DNA of 64,000 bases from Actinomyces qiguomingii (GCF_004102025.1 NZ_CP025228.1:1-64000), one strand, 5' to 3'; positions 37,147 to 46,493 are shown, numbered from the stretch's first letter. Notes: generated by a model not told the origin, from the sequence alone. Program-made: numbers and translations.

Positions 37147-38586
37147 ATGCCCCCGCGCACGCGTTCCGCCGACAACCGGCGTCGCCCAGCCGCCCCTGGC
37201 CGTCTTGAGCCGCTGACACGCAAGCAGATCATAGGGATGCTGTTCGGTGTAGTCGTCTTCGTGGTGCCCTTCCTCGTAGACGTCCCCGACCTTGACCCTA
37301 TGGGCGAGCGGATGCTGTCCATCTTCCTACTCGCCATCGTGCTGTGGGTCAGTGAGGCCATCCCGCTGGTGGCCACCGCCGTCCTGGTGATCGGACTGGA
37401 GGTGTTGCTCATCTCCGACCAGGCGGTGCTGCCCGTCCCCGAGGACGCCACCGCCTACTCCGCCTTCTTCGCCGCTCTGGCCAACCCGGTGATTGTGCTG
37501 TTCCTGGGGGGTTTCCTCATTGCGGACGGCTCGGAGAAGTTCCACCTGGACAGGAACCTGGCGGCCGTCCTGATCAAGCCCTTCACCGGCTCCGCGCGCC
37601 GCACCGTGCTGGGGCTGATGATCATCACCGCAGTGCTGAGCATGTTCATGTCCAACACGGCCACCACCGCCACCATGTTCGCCGTGGTCATCCCCGTGCT
37701 CGGCGCCCTGCCGGAGGGGAAGCCCCGCACCGGCCTGGCCCTGTCCGTCCCGGTGGCGGCGAATGTGGGCGGTATGGGCACCCCGGTGGGAACGCCCCCC
37801 AACGCGATCGCCCTGGGCGCCCTCACGGAGGCCGGCCACTCCATCAGCTTCCTGGACTGGATGGTGATGTCCATCCCGCTGATGCTCGTAATCCTGCTGG
37901 GCGCCTGGCTGTTGATCTGCGCCGTGTTCCTGCCCGGCGGATTGGCCATCGAACTGGACATGCGGGCCGACTGGTATACCGACCGTCGGGCGGTCATGTT
38001 CTACGTGATCGCCGGTATGACCATCCTGGCGTGGATGACCGAGCAACTGCATGGCCTGAGCGCCAATGTCATCGGCTTCCTGGCGATCGTGTCCATGCTG
38101 GTGACTCGGGTGATGACCGGCAAGGATCTGTCCGGGCTGTCCTGGGATGTGCTGTGGCTGGTCTCCGGCGGTATCGCACTGGGCGACGGCGTGGGTGCCA
38201 CCGGTCTGGATGAGTGGATCCTGAACCTGTTCAACTGGACCGCCATGCCTGCCGTCGCGGTGGTGGTGCTCATGGGTGCGCTCGGCCTGGCCCTGTCCAA
38301 TGTCATCTCCAACTCCGCCGCCTGCAACCTGCTGGTGCCGCTGGCCATGGGCCTGGCGACCAGCATCGTCGGCCTGGAGCCGGTGACGATTGCGGTGGTT
38401 CTGGCCCTGGCCTGTTCGCTCGGTATGAGCCTGCCGATCTCCACCCCGCCCAACGCCATCGCTTATGCGACCGGGGAGATAGCCACCGGCGATATGGCCC
38501 GGGTGGGTCTGATCGTCGGAATTGCCGGCACCGCCGTATTGGTTCTGCTCATGCCCGCCTTGTGGTCGGCGATGGGACTGCTATGA
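37147..38586 (+). CDS. DASS/SLC13 family transporter
   Basis: Sodium-coupled or exchange transporter for divalent organic anions or sulfate, 479 aa, about eleven membrane helices. Family signatures include SNTATTATMF after the first hairpin, the PVGTPPNAIALG motif and its second copy SISTPPNAIAYATG. The start ATG at 37147 follows TAGGAGG; an upstream GTG at 37129 has no such signal. Its stop overlaps the histidine kinase start (ATGA), suggesting that the kinase senses or controls this transport. Confidence 0.93.
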   Translation: MPPRTRSADNRRRPAAPGRLEPLTRKQIIGMLFGVVVFVVPFLVDVPDLDPMGERMLSIFLLAIVLWVSEAIPLVATAVLVIGLEVLLISDQAVLPVPEDATAYSAFFAALANPVIVLFLGGFLIADGSEKFHLDRNLAAVLIKPFTGSARRTVLGLMIITAVLSMFMSNTATTATMFAVVIPVLGALPEGKPRTGLALSVPVAANVGGMGTPVGTPPNAIALGALTEAGHSISFLDWMVMSIPLMLVILLGAWLLICAVFLPGGLAIELDMRADWYTDRRAVMFYVIAGMTILAWMTEQLHGLSANVIGFLAIVSMLVTRVMTGKDLSGLSWDVLWLVSGGIALGDGVGATGLDEWILNLFNWTAMPAVAVVVLMGALGLALSNVISNSAACNLLVPLAMGLATSIVGLEPVTIAVVLALACSLGMSLPISTPPNAIAYATGEIATGDMARVGLIVGIAGTAVLVLLMPALWSAMGLL

Positions 38587-40772
38587 GCGCCGCCCCCAAC
38601 ACGCCGTCGCCGGAGGTTGCGGACTTTGAGTCGGCGCCCGGGCCGCTGGTGGTTGCCGTGGTTTCTCCGACGTCGCTGGGAACCCAGGCCGCTCATGAGG
38701 TGACTCCGGCGGTGAATGCCCTGGCCGAGGTGGTGCGCGTGCGCACTCTGGCCGAACTGTTCCGCTGGGCGCGTCAAAGCGCCGATGCGCAGACAGACTC
38801 TGGCCAGACGGACGTTAGCGCCGAGGGAGGGGCCGATGAGGCCGCGCCCGCCGCACCGGCCACGGTCGCCCTGATCATCGCCACCGACGAGGTCGGCAGC
38901 CTGGACGACGTCGCCGACGCCGTCGCCCATTACCCGGCCCTGGCCACCGCCCGGCTGGTGCTGCTGACCGAACGCGCCGAGCTGCACAACCTCGGGCGGG
39001 CGATTGACGAGGACCTGGTGCGTGAGGTGATCGCGGTGCCCTGGACGCCCGGCGCGATCGGGGATCGTGCGTGGGCGCAGATACGCCGCTGGATGCGCGA
39101 CCACCTGCCCGAGGATGATCCGCGCCGGCGGCAGGACGGCGCCGGAAACGGCCACTCCCCGCTGCTGGAGGCGCTCACCCGCCACTCCGATGTGCTCACC
39201 GCCGAACTGATCGCCGCTTGCGAGCAGGTGTTGGGGCCGCGGCCCCGCCTGAGGCTGCCGGCCGGGGTGCGTCTGACCCACCAGGGCCAGATCGTTGACA
39301 GCGTTTACGTGGTTATCAGCGGAGCGGTCGCCTTGACTCGCCACACCCGCGTAGGCGAGGTCACTCTCCACCATGCCACCACCGGCCGCATCATCGGTCT
39401 GGTATCGCTTGCCAGCCACGGCCGCGCCTTCGTAACCGCCACCACCACCACGGATGTGGAGCTCATCCTGCTGTCCATTGAGCAGCTGGACCGGGCCCTG
39501 CGAGAGAACCCGGTTACCGAGCAGGTGTTGGCCGCCCTGATCATTCGCTCCTTGACCAAGCGGCTGGCCCGTTCGGAGATCCTCCAGGTGGAGAAGATCG
39601 AGCTGGCGGCCGCGCTGGATGCCGAGCGCCTCCAGGTGCAGGAGGCTCTCACCGCATTGGAGCAGGCCCGCCTGGAACTGCTGGCCCAGGAGCGCTTCGC
39701 CACCTTGGGGGAGCTGGCCGCCGGCGTCGCCCACGAGCTGAACAACCCGGTGGCCGCACTCGAGCGCGCCGGTGATCACCTGCGTGAGGATCTGGCCGCC
39801 ATGATGGCAACTCACCCCGACGGCGAGACGATCGGACGGGTGGCGGCCGCGGCACGGACCCGGCCGGCCGCCTCCACCCGTGCCGAGCGTGCCGCCCGCA
39901 AGAAGCTCGAGCAGACCGTTGGGGACCGGGAGCTGGCCCGTCGGCTGGTGGCGGCTGGTTTCGACGACGATGCCGACCCGGATACGCTTCGCACGCTTGC
40001 CGCCGACTCCGGGCGCCTGGCCACGGTTGAGGCGGCCGCCTCCATAGGGCGCTCCGAACGCAATATGCGGTTGGCCACCGATCGCATCAGCGGCCTAGTC
40101 GCAAGCCTGTCCACCTACGTGCGTCCCGATGGTGAGGAGATGGTGGATGTCGACCTGCGGGAAGTTGTTGAGGACGCCCTGCGCCTGACCGCTCACCGCC
40201 TGGAGGAGGTGGATGTGGTGCGGGACTACCCGGTAGAGCCGTCGGCCCTTCCGTCGGTGCCCGGTCACGCCGGCGAACTGGTGCAGGTGTGGACCAACAT
40301 CCTGGCCAATTCGGCAGACGCGCTGGCCGCGCAGGCGAAGGAGGCCGCCGACGCCGGTTCGACGCCGCCCGCGGCCCGGGTGAGGGTGTGGATCACGGCG
40401 GTTACGGGAGGGGTGCGTGTGCGGGTGGAGGATAACGGTCCGGGTATTGCCCCGGACGTCCTGCCACGCATCTTCGAGCCGCGCTTCACCACCAAGCACG
40501 GCCGGGTGCGTTTCGGCCTGGGCCTGGGAATGGGGCTGGCTAAAAGCGTGGTGGACGCCCACCACGGGTCTATCGCCGTGGAATCAGAGCCCGGCCGTAC
40601 CCGCGTCACCGTGGTGCTGCCCACCCAACAGGATTTGACGCAGGCCGCGCCGCCAGACGCCCCGGTGGGGCGGGCACGGAATGGTCTGCAGAAGCAGTCG
40701 GACAAGAAAGCGGTTAAGAAGCCGCGGAAACGGCCGCACAAGCGGTCACGGTCATCGAAGGAGAAGTCATGA
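38583..40772 (+). CDS. histidine kinase with pseudo-receiver and cyclic-nucleotide-binding domains
   Basis: A 729-aa soluble sensor kinase. Residues ~20-175 look like a degenerate receiver domain. Residues ~220-310 form a cNMP-binding-like barrel (LPAGVRLTHQGQIVDSVYVV, SGAVALTRHTRVGEV). A coiled coil (~325-370) leads to the HisKA H-box ERFATLGELAAGVAHELNNP with phosphoacceptor His384. An insert of about 110 residues follows before the second dimerisation helix, then the ATPase domain (N box NILANSADAL, G boxes VEDNGPGIAPDV and FGLGLGMGLAKS). The tail is very basic. It overlaps the transporter and receiver genes by 4 nt each. Confidence 0.9.
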   Translation: MSAAPNTPSPEVADFESAPGPLVVAVVSPTSLGTQAAHEVTPAVNALAEVVRVRTLAELFRWARQSADAQTDSGQTDVSAEGGADEAAPAAPATVALIIATDEVGSLDDVADAVAHYPALATARLVLLTERAELHNLGRAIDEDLVREVIAVPWTPGAIGDRAWAQIRRWMRDHLPEDDPRRRQDGAGNGHSPLLEALTRHSDVLTAELIAACEQVLGPRPRLRLPAGVRLTHQGQIVDSVYVVISGAVALTRHTRVGEVTLHHATTGRIIGLVSLASHGRAFVTATTTTDVELILLSIEQLDRALRENPVTEQVLAALIIRSLTKRLARSEILQVEKIELAAALDAERLQVQEALTALEQARLELLAQERFATLGELAAGVAHELNNPVAALERAGDHLREDLAAMMATHPDGETIGRVAAAARTRPAASTRAERAARKKLEQTVGDRELARRLVAAGFDDDADPDTLRTLAADSGRLATVEAAASIGRSERNMRLATDRISGLVASLSTYVRPDGEEMVDVDLREVVEDALRLTAHRLEEVDVVRDYPVEPSALPSVPGHAGELVQVWTNILANSADALAAQAKEAADAGSTPPAARVRVWITAVTGGVRVRVEDNGPGIAPDVLPRIFEPRFTTKHGRVRFGLGLGMGLAKSVVDAHHGSIAVESEPGRTRVTVVLPTQQDLTQAAPPDAPVGRARNGLQKQSDKKAVKKPRKRPHKRSRSSKEKS

Positions 40773-41239
40773 AACTCGCCATCCTGGTTGTTGAGGACGA
40801 GCCGGAGGTACGCGACGCCGTCGTCGGGGACCTGAGCGCCTTGGCCGACACGCTCCGCATTGAGCCGGCCGAGGACGCCGACGACGCCTGGGAGGCGGTC
40901 GCCGATATTGATGATGACGGGGATCTGCTCGCCCTGGTGCTGGCCGACCACCGTATGCCGGGCCGCACCGGCGTGGACATGCTGGTGGAGATGAACGACG
41001 ACTCCCGTACCGCCGCGGCCCGTAAGGTGCTGGTGACCGGACAAGCGGATCAGGCCGACACGATTCGCGCCGTCAATGAAGCCGGTTTGGACCACTACAT
41101 TGCCAAGCCGTGGGATCCCGTCCGGCTTCAGCAGGCTGTACGCGACCAGCTGACCGACTTCGTGCTTGAGGCGGGCATTGATCCGCTGCCGCATCTGCGG
41201 GTCCTGGACCGGGTTCGCGCCCTGGAGGCGTTGCGCTGA
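40769..41239 (+). CDS. single-domain response regulator
   Basis: A 156-aa receiver protein without a DNA-binding domain. Acidic pocket VVEDEPEVRD, phosphoacceptor Asp60 in LADHRMPGRTG, and the conserved Lys in YIAKPWDP are present. The last ~30 residues form a short helical tail. Its overlap with the kinase gene makes it the cognate partner. With no output domain it probably acts by protein contact, for example on the kinase itself, the transporter or an enzyme. Confidence 0.9.
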   Translation: MKLAILVVEDEPEVRDAVVGDLSALADTLRIEPAEDADDAWEAVADIDDDGDLLALVLADHRMPGRTGVDMLVEMNDDSRTAAARKVLVTGQADQADTIRAVNEAGLDHYIAKPWDPVRLQQAVRDQLTDFVLEAGIDPLPHLRVLDRVRALEALR

Positions 41240-41318
41240 ACAGGCAGCAACGACGGTGTGACCTGTAGTACCGGCTCGGCTGCCCTGGTCGACGCCTATC
41301 ACGTGTAAGGATGAACTT

Positions 41319-42533
41319 ATGAGTGACGCACGTGAGGCGGCGGCAGGCCGCTCCCAAGGCGAATCAATTGCGTTTGTCATCGCCGTACTCGTAATCGGCT
41401 GCGTCGGGTTGTACTACGTCCGGTCCTTGTTCGGGCCGGCGTTCTTTGCCCTCACGCTCGTGATCACGGTGCGGCCGTTGATCGCGTGGGCTACCAGACA
41501 TCACGTGCCGCGGCCGGTGTCGGCCGTGGTTGCCATACTGATCGTCTTCGCGTTCGTCATCGGACTGTTCGCCGCTCTGGCCGTGGCGATCGTGCAGTTG
41601 GTGGATACGCTGCCCAGTTACGCCTCGCAGTTCACCGCCATCTGGGACAACATGCGCTCCTTGTTGGAGCGCATGGGCGTTGACGAGACGGCCCTGATTG
41701 ATCAGGTGTCGCAGTCGATGGACACCGATCGGATCGTGTCGGTGGCACAGTCCCTGCTCGGGCAGCTGTCCAATCTGGGAACGGTGCTGAGTGTGATGGG
41801 GCTGGCGGTCGTATTCCTGATGTTCGATACCTCCCGTATTGAGGCGCGTTCTCGTGCGCTGAGCCGGCTGCGCCCGGGGGTGGCCTCGGCTCTGAACGGC
41901 TTCGCCGCGTCGGTGCGCTCCTACTGGCTGGTTTCGACCATCTTCGGCCTGATCGTGGCAGTGCTGGATGTGATCGCCCTATGGTTCCTGAACGTGCCCA
42001 TGGCCGTTACCTGGGGCGTGTTGTCTTTCATCACCAACTACATTCCCAACATCGGCTTTGTGCTGGGCGTGATTCCGCCGGCTCTGATCGGGTTGGTGGA
42101 CTCCGGGCCGTGGACGGCCCTGTGGGTGGTGGTGGCCTACAGCGCGCTGAACTTCGTGATCCAGTCGCTCATTCAGCCGAAGTTCACCGGTGATGCAGTC
42201 GGTCTGAACACGACGATGACGTTCCTGTCCCTGCTGTTCTGGAGCCAAGTGATTGGGGCTCTCGGCACGATCCTGGCGGTGCCTTTGACGCTGTTCGTCA
42301 AGGCACTGCTGGTGGACTCCGATCCGCGGTCCCGGTGGGTAGGCGTCTTCCTGTCGGCCGGGGACACGGATGTGGACGTGGGCGGTGCGCAGGCTGTGCG
42401 AGTCGATGTGGAGCGCGATCCGGAGCGCGATGAGGGGGACTCTGAGGAAGACGATGAGGAGGACTCTGCGGAAGACTCTGAGGCGGCCGACGATGCGCTG
42501 ACGGCTCCGGCGAAGGACGTCGCGAGCACCTGA
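41319..42533 (+). CDS. AI-2E family transporter (PerM/TqsA-like)
   Basis: A 404-aa membrane protein with about eight helices and the family region SFITNYIPNIGFVLGVIPPA, followed by the last helices (VIGALGTILAVPLTLFVKAL). The C-terminal ~70 residues are strongly acidic (DEGDSEEDDEEDSAEDSE). Family members range from AI-2 export to Na+/H+ exchange, so AI-2 transport is only a possibility, even though luxS is 5 kb away. Start 41319 has AAGGATG upstream. Confidence 0.85.
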   Translation: MSDAREAAAGRSQGESIAFVIAVLVIGCVGLYYVRSLFGPAFFALTLVITVRPLIAWATRHHVPRPVSAVVAILIVFAFVIGLFAALAVAIVQLVDTLPSYASQFTAIWDNMRSLLERMGVDETALIDQVSQSMDTDRIVSVAQSLLGQLSNLGTVLSVMGLAVVFLMFDTSRIEARSRALSRLRPGVASALNGFAASVRSYWLVSTIFGLIVAVLDVIALWFLNVPMAVTWGVLSFITNYIPNIGFVLGVIPPALIGLVDSGPWTALWVVVAYSALNFVIQSLIQPKFTGDAVGLNTTMTFLSLLFWSQVIGALGTILAVPLTLFVKALLVDSDPRSRWVGVFLSAGDTDVDVGGAQAVRVDVERDPERDEGDSEEDDEEDSAEDSEAADDALTAPAKDVAST

Positions 42534-42752
42534 ATTCCCATGGTTTTCACAGGTGCAGCGGGGTGGCTTTTAAGATGAGCCGGGTTACATGGTTACTGCC
42601 GCTGGACGAGGCGGACCGCGAGGGTTGGGGAACCCAGTGACCGGCCCGGCTCGAGGACGCCCCGGGTATTAGGGAGCCCGGGTCGGACGTTTCGGCGAAG
42701 GAGGGCGCTCCCCCGGATGTGGGAACCCGGGCGCGGAGCCCCTCACTGACGA

Positions 42753-42789
42753 AGGCCCTCGGGCCGGGTGAGACCCGGCCCGAGGGCCT
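42753..42789 (+). terminator. perfect 17-bp hairpin downstream of the AI-2E gene
   Basis: AGGCCCTCGGGCCGGGT (42753-42769) pairs perfectly with ACCCGGCCCGAGGGCCT (42773-42789) across a GAG loop. It lies 220 nt after the stop. The interval 42534-42752 has several smaller GGGCTCC/GGAGCCC pairings but no gene. Confidence 0.75.
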
Positions 42790-42851
42790 CGCCATACCAA
42801 TGGCGACCGCGGCCGGCGGGGTAATCGGGCTCCTTCGCTTTGAGCCGTCTT

Positions 42852-43323
42852 CGCCGAGTTCGGTAGATATAACCATCGAGTTCGGTAGATATGACGATCG
42901 AGTTCGGTTGGCGGGGCCAGCGGGGCGGGGGAAGGGTCCGGATGCGGCACGAACGATGGTCCCCCACCCGGCGTCGCCTACTAGGTCCGCATGGTTTCAA
43001 CGAATCTGAGGGCGTGTGCTGGGAGGGGCGGGGTGTTTGTGCCGATTCTGGATGCTTTGGCTCCCAGATGCTGGCCTACCGCCCCGGTTTGATAGGCAGG
43101 CCAGGGCGTCTGGTTGCCGACCGGGCTCCCCAGGTCCGATCGGGTGGGACTGGACTACCTGGCTGCGGATGGACCGTCTGGCTGCCGTTGGACCACCTGA
43201 AACGCACTCTCAGACGGTCCAAGCGCAAAAGCCCGGTCCAACCGCAGTAACGCGGTCCATGTGTGAGGCCCGCAGCTGGCCGGGACCACACCCATCCGCT
43301 ACGCAGTAAGGCCGGAAGAGCCT
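42852..43323. repeat. composite repeat element, copy C (same orientation as A)
   Basis: Begins CGCCGAGTTCGGTAGATAT, continues with ATCGAGTTCGGTTGGCGG, GGTCCGGATGCGGCACGAAC, the GGTCCGCATGGTTTCAACG block and the GGACCGTCTGGCTGCCGTTG block, and ends GGCCGGAAGAGCC. The interior is shorter than in copy A and the right inverted end is missing. Confidence 0.75.
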
Positions 43324-43339
43324 TATTAGCTCCGACCGC

Positions 43340-43640
43340 GGAGTAGCCGTACCAAGCCATCCGAGTGCGGGTAGGTCTCCTCCGACCGCAACGTGGTCGC
43401 CTCGGTAGGCTCCACGGGCGACCTCCTTTTGGCATTGCTTTGGCCCGCGTACTGAACTCTCTGTATAAGGCTGAGCTGATCCGGTGGCCGCCAATACCTC
43501 GACGCCAACGGCGCCTGGCAGCACACCGGCGACGCCCGTGCTCGCCACCTTCTAACACGCGCTTTGGTCGGGCACCGTCCGCACCCACGACGCGATCGAT
43601 ACCCGCGCCCCGTCCAGCTCGCACAGACACCAGACGGACG
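43340..43640 (+). pseudogene. decayed IS3-type transposase remnant (left)
   Basis: Frameshifted fragments of an IS3 OrfB tail: LYKAELI (around 43460) then, in another frame, YLDANGAWQHTGDARA. The nucleotide sequence aligns with the remnant at 57.4-57.7 kb (CCATCCGAGTGCGGG, then TACCTCGACG blocks). Not functional. Confidence 0.6.
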
Positions 43641-43644
43641 ACGA

Positions 43645-43947
43645 TCACAACGGCGGATGTCTTTTGGTTACTGCTGACTGGACTCTTCGACCGGCACGAT
43701 ACATGCGGTTTGCCAGCCGTGGATCGCCGCGGGAGCGCATGACCATGACATCGGAGCGGCCAGCGCCAGTAGAGATCTTCATGGTGGCGACGTAGGAGCT
43801 GCCGTCCTTAATGATGGTTCCGGAGCCGGCCGGTGCGCGCATGGTTATGTTGATGGGATCGGAGGAGAATGGTCTGACCCGTGTCCCTTCATTCAGCCTG
43901 CCGTATCCTCGCGGGACGATCGCAAGCTGGGCCGGAACTGTCCGCAT
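43645..43947 (-). CDS. uncharacterised 100-aa frame
   Basis: An open frame starting MRTVPAQLAIVPRGYGRLNE with a moderately polar, Arg-rich C-terminal half (GDPRLANRMYRAGRR). No family recognised, no clear ribosome binding site, and it lies among decayed mobile DNA. It may be a gene fragment or chance. Confidence 0.25.
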   Translation of the reverse strand: MRTVPAQLAIVPRGYGRLNEGTRVRPFSSDPINITMRAPAGSGTIIKDGSSYVATMKISTGAGRSDVMVMRSRGDPRLANRMYRAGRRVQSAVTKRHPPL

Positions 43948-44113
43948 GCTGGTCGCCGCGCGGCGACACTACGGCATCCGGGTACTGTCTCACGCAGTAG
44001 ATGAGTACTACTAGCAGAGTTACTCCCGCCTAGCGGTTATCCTATAGTCGCCGTACTCTCACCGAGGAGAAGCCGATCTATATGAGTCGAACGATCACCA
44101 CGGAGACATGTCG

Positions 44114-44392
44114 ATGCACGAGAAACCACCAACCCGTGGCACTCGCCGCAAGAGCCGAAATCGGCACCGGTACCGGAAGCGCTGCTTCAGTCGTACCGGC
44201 CCGGCGTCATTCGGTTGACTCCCGCGACCACGTCGGGACCTCGCCCAGGCGGTTGTCGGTGGAGTCCCTCGCGTGTGGAAGTTTCCTTGTGTGGAACCGT
44301 GGCGCTTGGGAGAACAGGCTGTGCTCTTGGAGTCTCCGCGATACATGCGCCAGCTCATCAAGGAGTTGAACCTACTTATCAACACGACCTAG
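44114..44392 (+). pseudogene. small gene interrupted by an in-frame TGA
   Basis: From ATG 44114 one frame runs 93 codons to TAG 44390-44392 with a single TGA at 44216-44218. The part before it is very basic (RGTRRKSRNRHRYRKRC) and the part after reads DLAQAVVGGVPRVWKF and ends ESPRYMRQLIKELNLLINTT. The 3' half looks coding by composition. It precedes the membrane/lipoprotein gene by 38 nt. No family recognised; probably part of a degraded conjugative element. Confidence 0.4.
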
Positions 44393-44430
44393 GTCGGTGC
44401 CAACGGTGCCGACGAACGAGAGGAAAACTG

Positions 44431-45525
44431 ATGGTTTTCACCCCTATCACGCAGGCCAAGGCCAAGTTCCTGCTGTCACTGCCGCACGATCCGCGTAACC
44501 CCGAGCAGGCGGGACCGCCGAGTGTGGAGGGCTTGACCTCAATCATAGGTTGGGTCAAGTGGACAGCTTTCGCGGTGTGCATCCTCGGCCTGTTCGCAGT
44601 GGGAGCTCTCACTGTCATCCAGTCCCAGCGTGATCAGGGCGGTGAGCACGTCGGCAAGATCGGCGTCGACCTGGGCGGCATGATCGTAGTCTCCCTAGCT
44701 GCATTGCTAATTGGCCTCCGCGCCGGCCGAGAGGCGGGGGAAGCGGTGTCCACAACCGAATCGGTGCGCCGGCGGGGGCGGTCGGAACGTGTCGCGATGC
44801 CGGCAGTCGCCATGGTGATGACGCTGGGACTCGTTACCGGTTGTGGAAGCAGTGCGCCGAATGAGTCGGCATCTGTTGCCGCGACGACGGCCGTGGAGAC
44901 TAGGGCTGTGGCGTCCGCGGATGCTAGTAACGGTTCTGAGGATGCCGACGCCGTAGGTACGGCCAACACGAGCGTGTGCGGGTTGCCCGGGGAGATGACG
45001 GAGAAAGCGCGTCTGACTAACGTGCCCGATGTCGACTACTGGGACTACGATGGCACCACTGCGTATCCAGTGTCGGGAAAGTATGGGCCTGGCGCGATCG
45101 ACGAGGAGTCCGGTTTCCGCTACTGCTTCCAGCGCTCTCCGGAGGGGGCAGTGTTCGCCGCAACAAATGCCGCGGTACAGGGCGCCAATGCGAAGACCTT
45201 AGAAAACTGGTTGAGCTACTTCGTCGCCGACGAAAAACAACTTGATGCCATGCGTGAGTACACGGAAGGGGACGTAGAAGAATACGATGACGGGGGCGCT
45301 CGCGTTCAGGTAGCTGGTTTTCGGCTGCTCGCCTACGACGGAGACAGTGCGAGGGTGGATGTCGCTACCTATGTAACCGTAAACTATCAAACATCTAACG
45401 TGTCGATGGTGTATGAACTGGTATGGCAGGACGGAGACTGGAAGGCCAATATCACCGATCCCCAACATCCGATTGACGGGAGCACTATCCCCAGCTTGAG
45501 CGGCTATTTGACGTGGGGGACGTGA
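44431..45525 (+). CDS. fused two-helix membrane protein and lipoprotein-like domain (conjugative-element type)
   Basis: A 364-aa protein beginning MVFTPITQAKAKFLLSLPHD; GAGAGG precedes the ATG. Residues ~30-105 hold two membrane helices like the small pilin-like proteins of actinobacterial conjugation loci. Residues ~125-140 form a hydrophobic stretch ending LGLVTGCGSS, a lipobox, which would normally start a separate lipoprotein. The rest carries VCGLPGEMTEKARL, DYWDYDGTTAYPVSGKYGPG and FRYCFQRSPEGAVFAATNAA, typical of exported proteins from integrative elements. Whether it is one fused protein or two genes joined by a lost stop is open. Confidence 0.65.
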   Translation: MVFTPITQAKAKFLLSLPHDPRNPEQAGPPSVEGLTSIIGWVKWTAFAVCILGLFAVGALTVIQSQRDQGGEHVGKIGVDLGGMIVVSLAALLIGLRAGREAGEAVSTTESVRRRGRSERVAMPAVAMVMTLGLVTGCGSSAPNESASVAATTAVETRAVASADASNGSEDADAVGTANTSVCGLPGEMTEKARLTNVPDVDYWDYDGTTAYPVSGKYGPGAIDEESGFRYCFQRSPEGAVFAATNAAVQGANAKTLENWLSYFVADEKQLDAMREYTEGDVEEYDDGGARVQVAGFRLLAYDGDSARVDVATYVTVNYQTSNVSMVYELVWQDGDWKANITDPQHPIDGSTIPSLSGYLTWGT

Positions 45526-45582
45526 TGCCGCCGGTGCTCCGGAGTCCACTCTGGTGAAGCGTAGAAAGCAGAAAACCAAGCT

Positions 45583-45757
45583 ACCGTGCCAGGTCTGGCT
45601 CCCGATGTCGAATCCTGGGACCATCAGGGAACCATTGCCTGTCCTGTGTCTGAGCAATACGGTCCCGATGTGACCGCCGATTCGGGGCATCGCTATTGCT
45701 TTCAGCGGTCGTCCGAGGAGGCGGTGTGTGCGACAGCCAATGCGGCTTTTCCGGTTC
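45583..45757 (+). pseudogene. truncated paralogue of the lipoprotein domain
   Basis: PDVESWDHQGTIACPVSEQY, then GHRYCFQRSSEEAVCATANA, aligns to the corresponding part of the preceding gene. It has no proper start and is cut off at about 45757 where the IS5-type remnant begins. Confidence 0.65.
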
Positions 45758-45759
45758 GG

Positions 45760-46353
45760 GTGTGTGGAGGTGCTGGTTCTAGTTGGTGCGGTCGTCTGGT
45801 TTGATATGGCTGATGGTGGTGGCGGATGGTGAAGGTGTGCCTGCGGTCAACGCTTGAGGTGCCGTAGAGGGCGCCGGAGTGGTTGGGTCTCGGGTGCTGG
45901 GACTGGAAAGACGTTCCGGGACTGTTCTCGGGTGAGTATCGCACCACGGGCCTGAACGTGCGGGTGGTCTGCACCCTATCGGGTGCGATCGTCTGGGTGC
46001 GCGATCCGCTACCCGGAGCCACGCATGACGGCGGAGCGCTTCACGCCAGTGGCTTGCTGGACATCCCTTCCGACCACCTGCTCGAGGGTGCCGCTGCTCC
46101 CCTACATATTGGAGACAAGGGCTATATCGGGCCGGGCATGATCACCGCCGTCAAGAAGCAATCCGGACAGCCCCTGCGCGAGAGCGTCAAAACACAGAAC
46201 ACCTCCATGAACCGCATCCACCACAAGGTCGAGAGGGCTATGGCCGATCTCAAAACCTGGCGCGTACTAGACACCGGCTACAGAAGACCCATACAGACCT
46301 TCCCACAACCCATCACCGTCGTACTCGCACTCATATTCACATACACCCCATGA
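45760..46353 (+). pseudogene. IS5-type DDE transposase, 5'-truncated
   Basis: The frame 45883-46353 encodes the C-terminal half of a DDE_Tnp_4-like transposase: YRTTGLNVRVVCTLSGAIVW, DPLPGATHDGGALHASG, HIGDKGYIGPGMITAVKK and a final VERAMADLKTWRVLDTGYRR. The N-terminal helix-turn-helix and first catalytic Asp are missing. Exact ends of the insertion are not resolved. Confidence 0.7.
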
Positions 46354-46414
46354 ATAACCCTCCGAGAGGCCAAAAAACAACCAGCATCCTACTGTCAGTT
46401 CTGGTGAGAAAGGC

Positions 46415-46493
46415 TCACTGAAACGACTTATACGTTCCACCGCCACCGGCGACGATGTCCGCACCCCCAGCCCGACGCGTCACCGACCAAGCA
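46415..46493 (-). pseudogene. short fragment resembling the type VII toxin gene
   Basis: CTGAAACGACTTATACG at 46427-46443 is identical to a piece of the toxin gene at ~55,418 and continues with a CTCCACCGCCA-like match. On the minus strand it reads TYKSFQ, as in AYKSFQ of the toxin. It suggests a deleted toxin gene downstream of the split immunity gene. Confidence 0.4.

Noticed and set aside
38214..38582. upstream extension of the histidine kinase frame inside the transporter gene
   Set aside because: The ATG at 38583 overlaps the transporter stop by ATGA, the pattern of this genome; the extension is an out-of-frame reading of the transporter.
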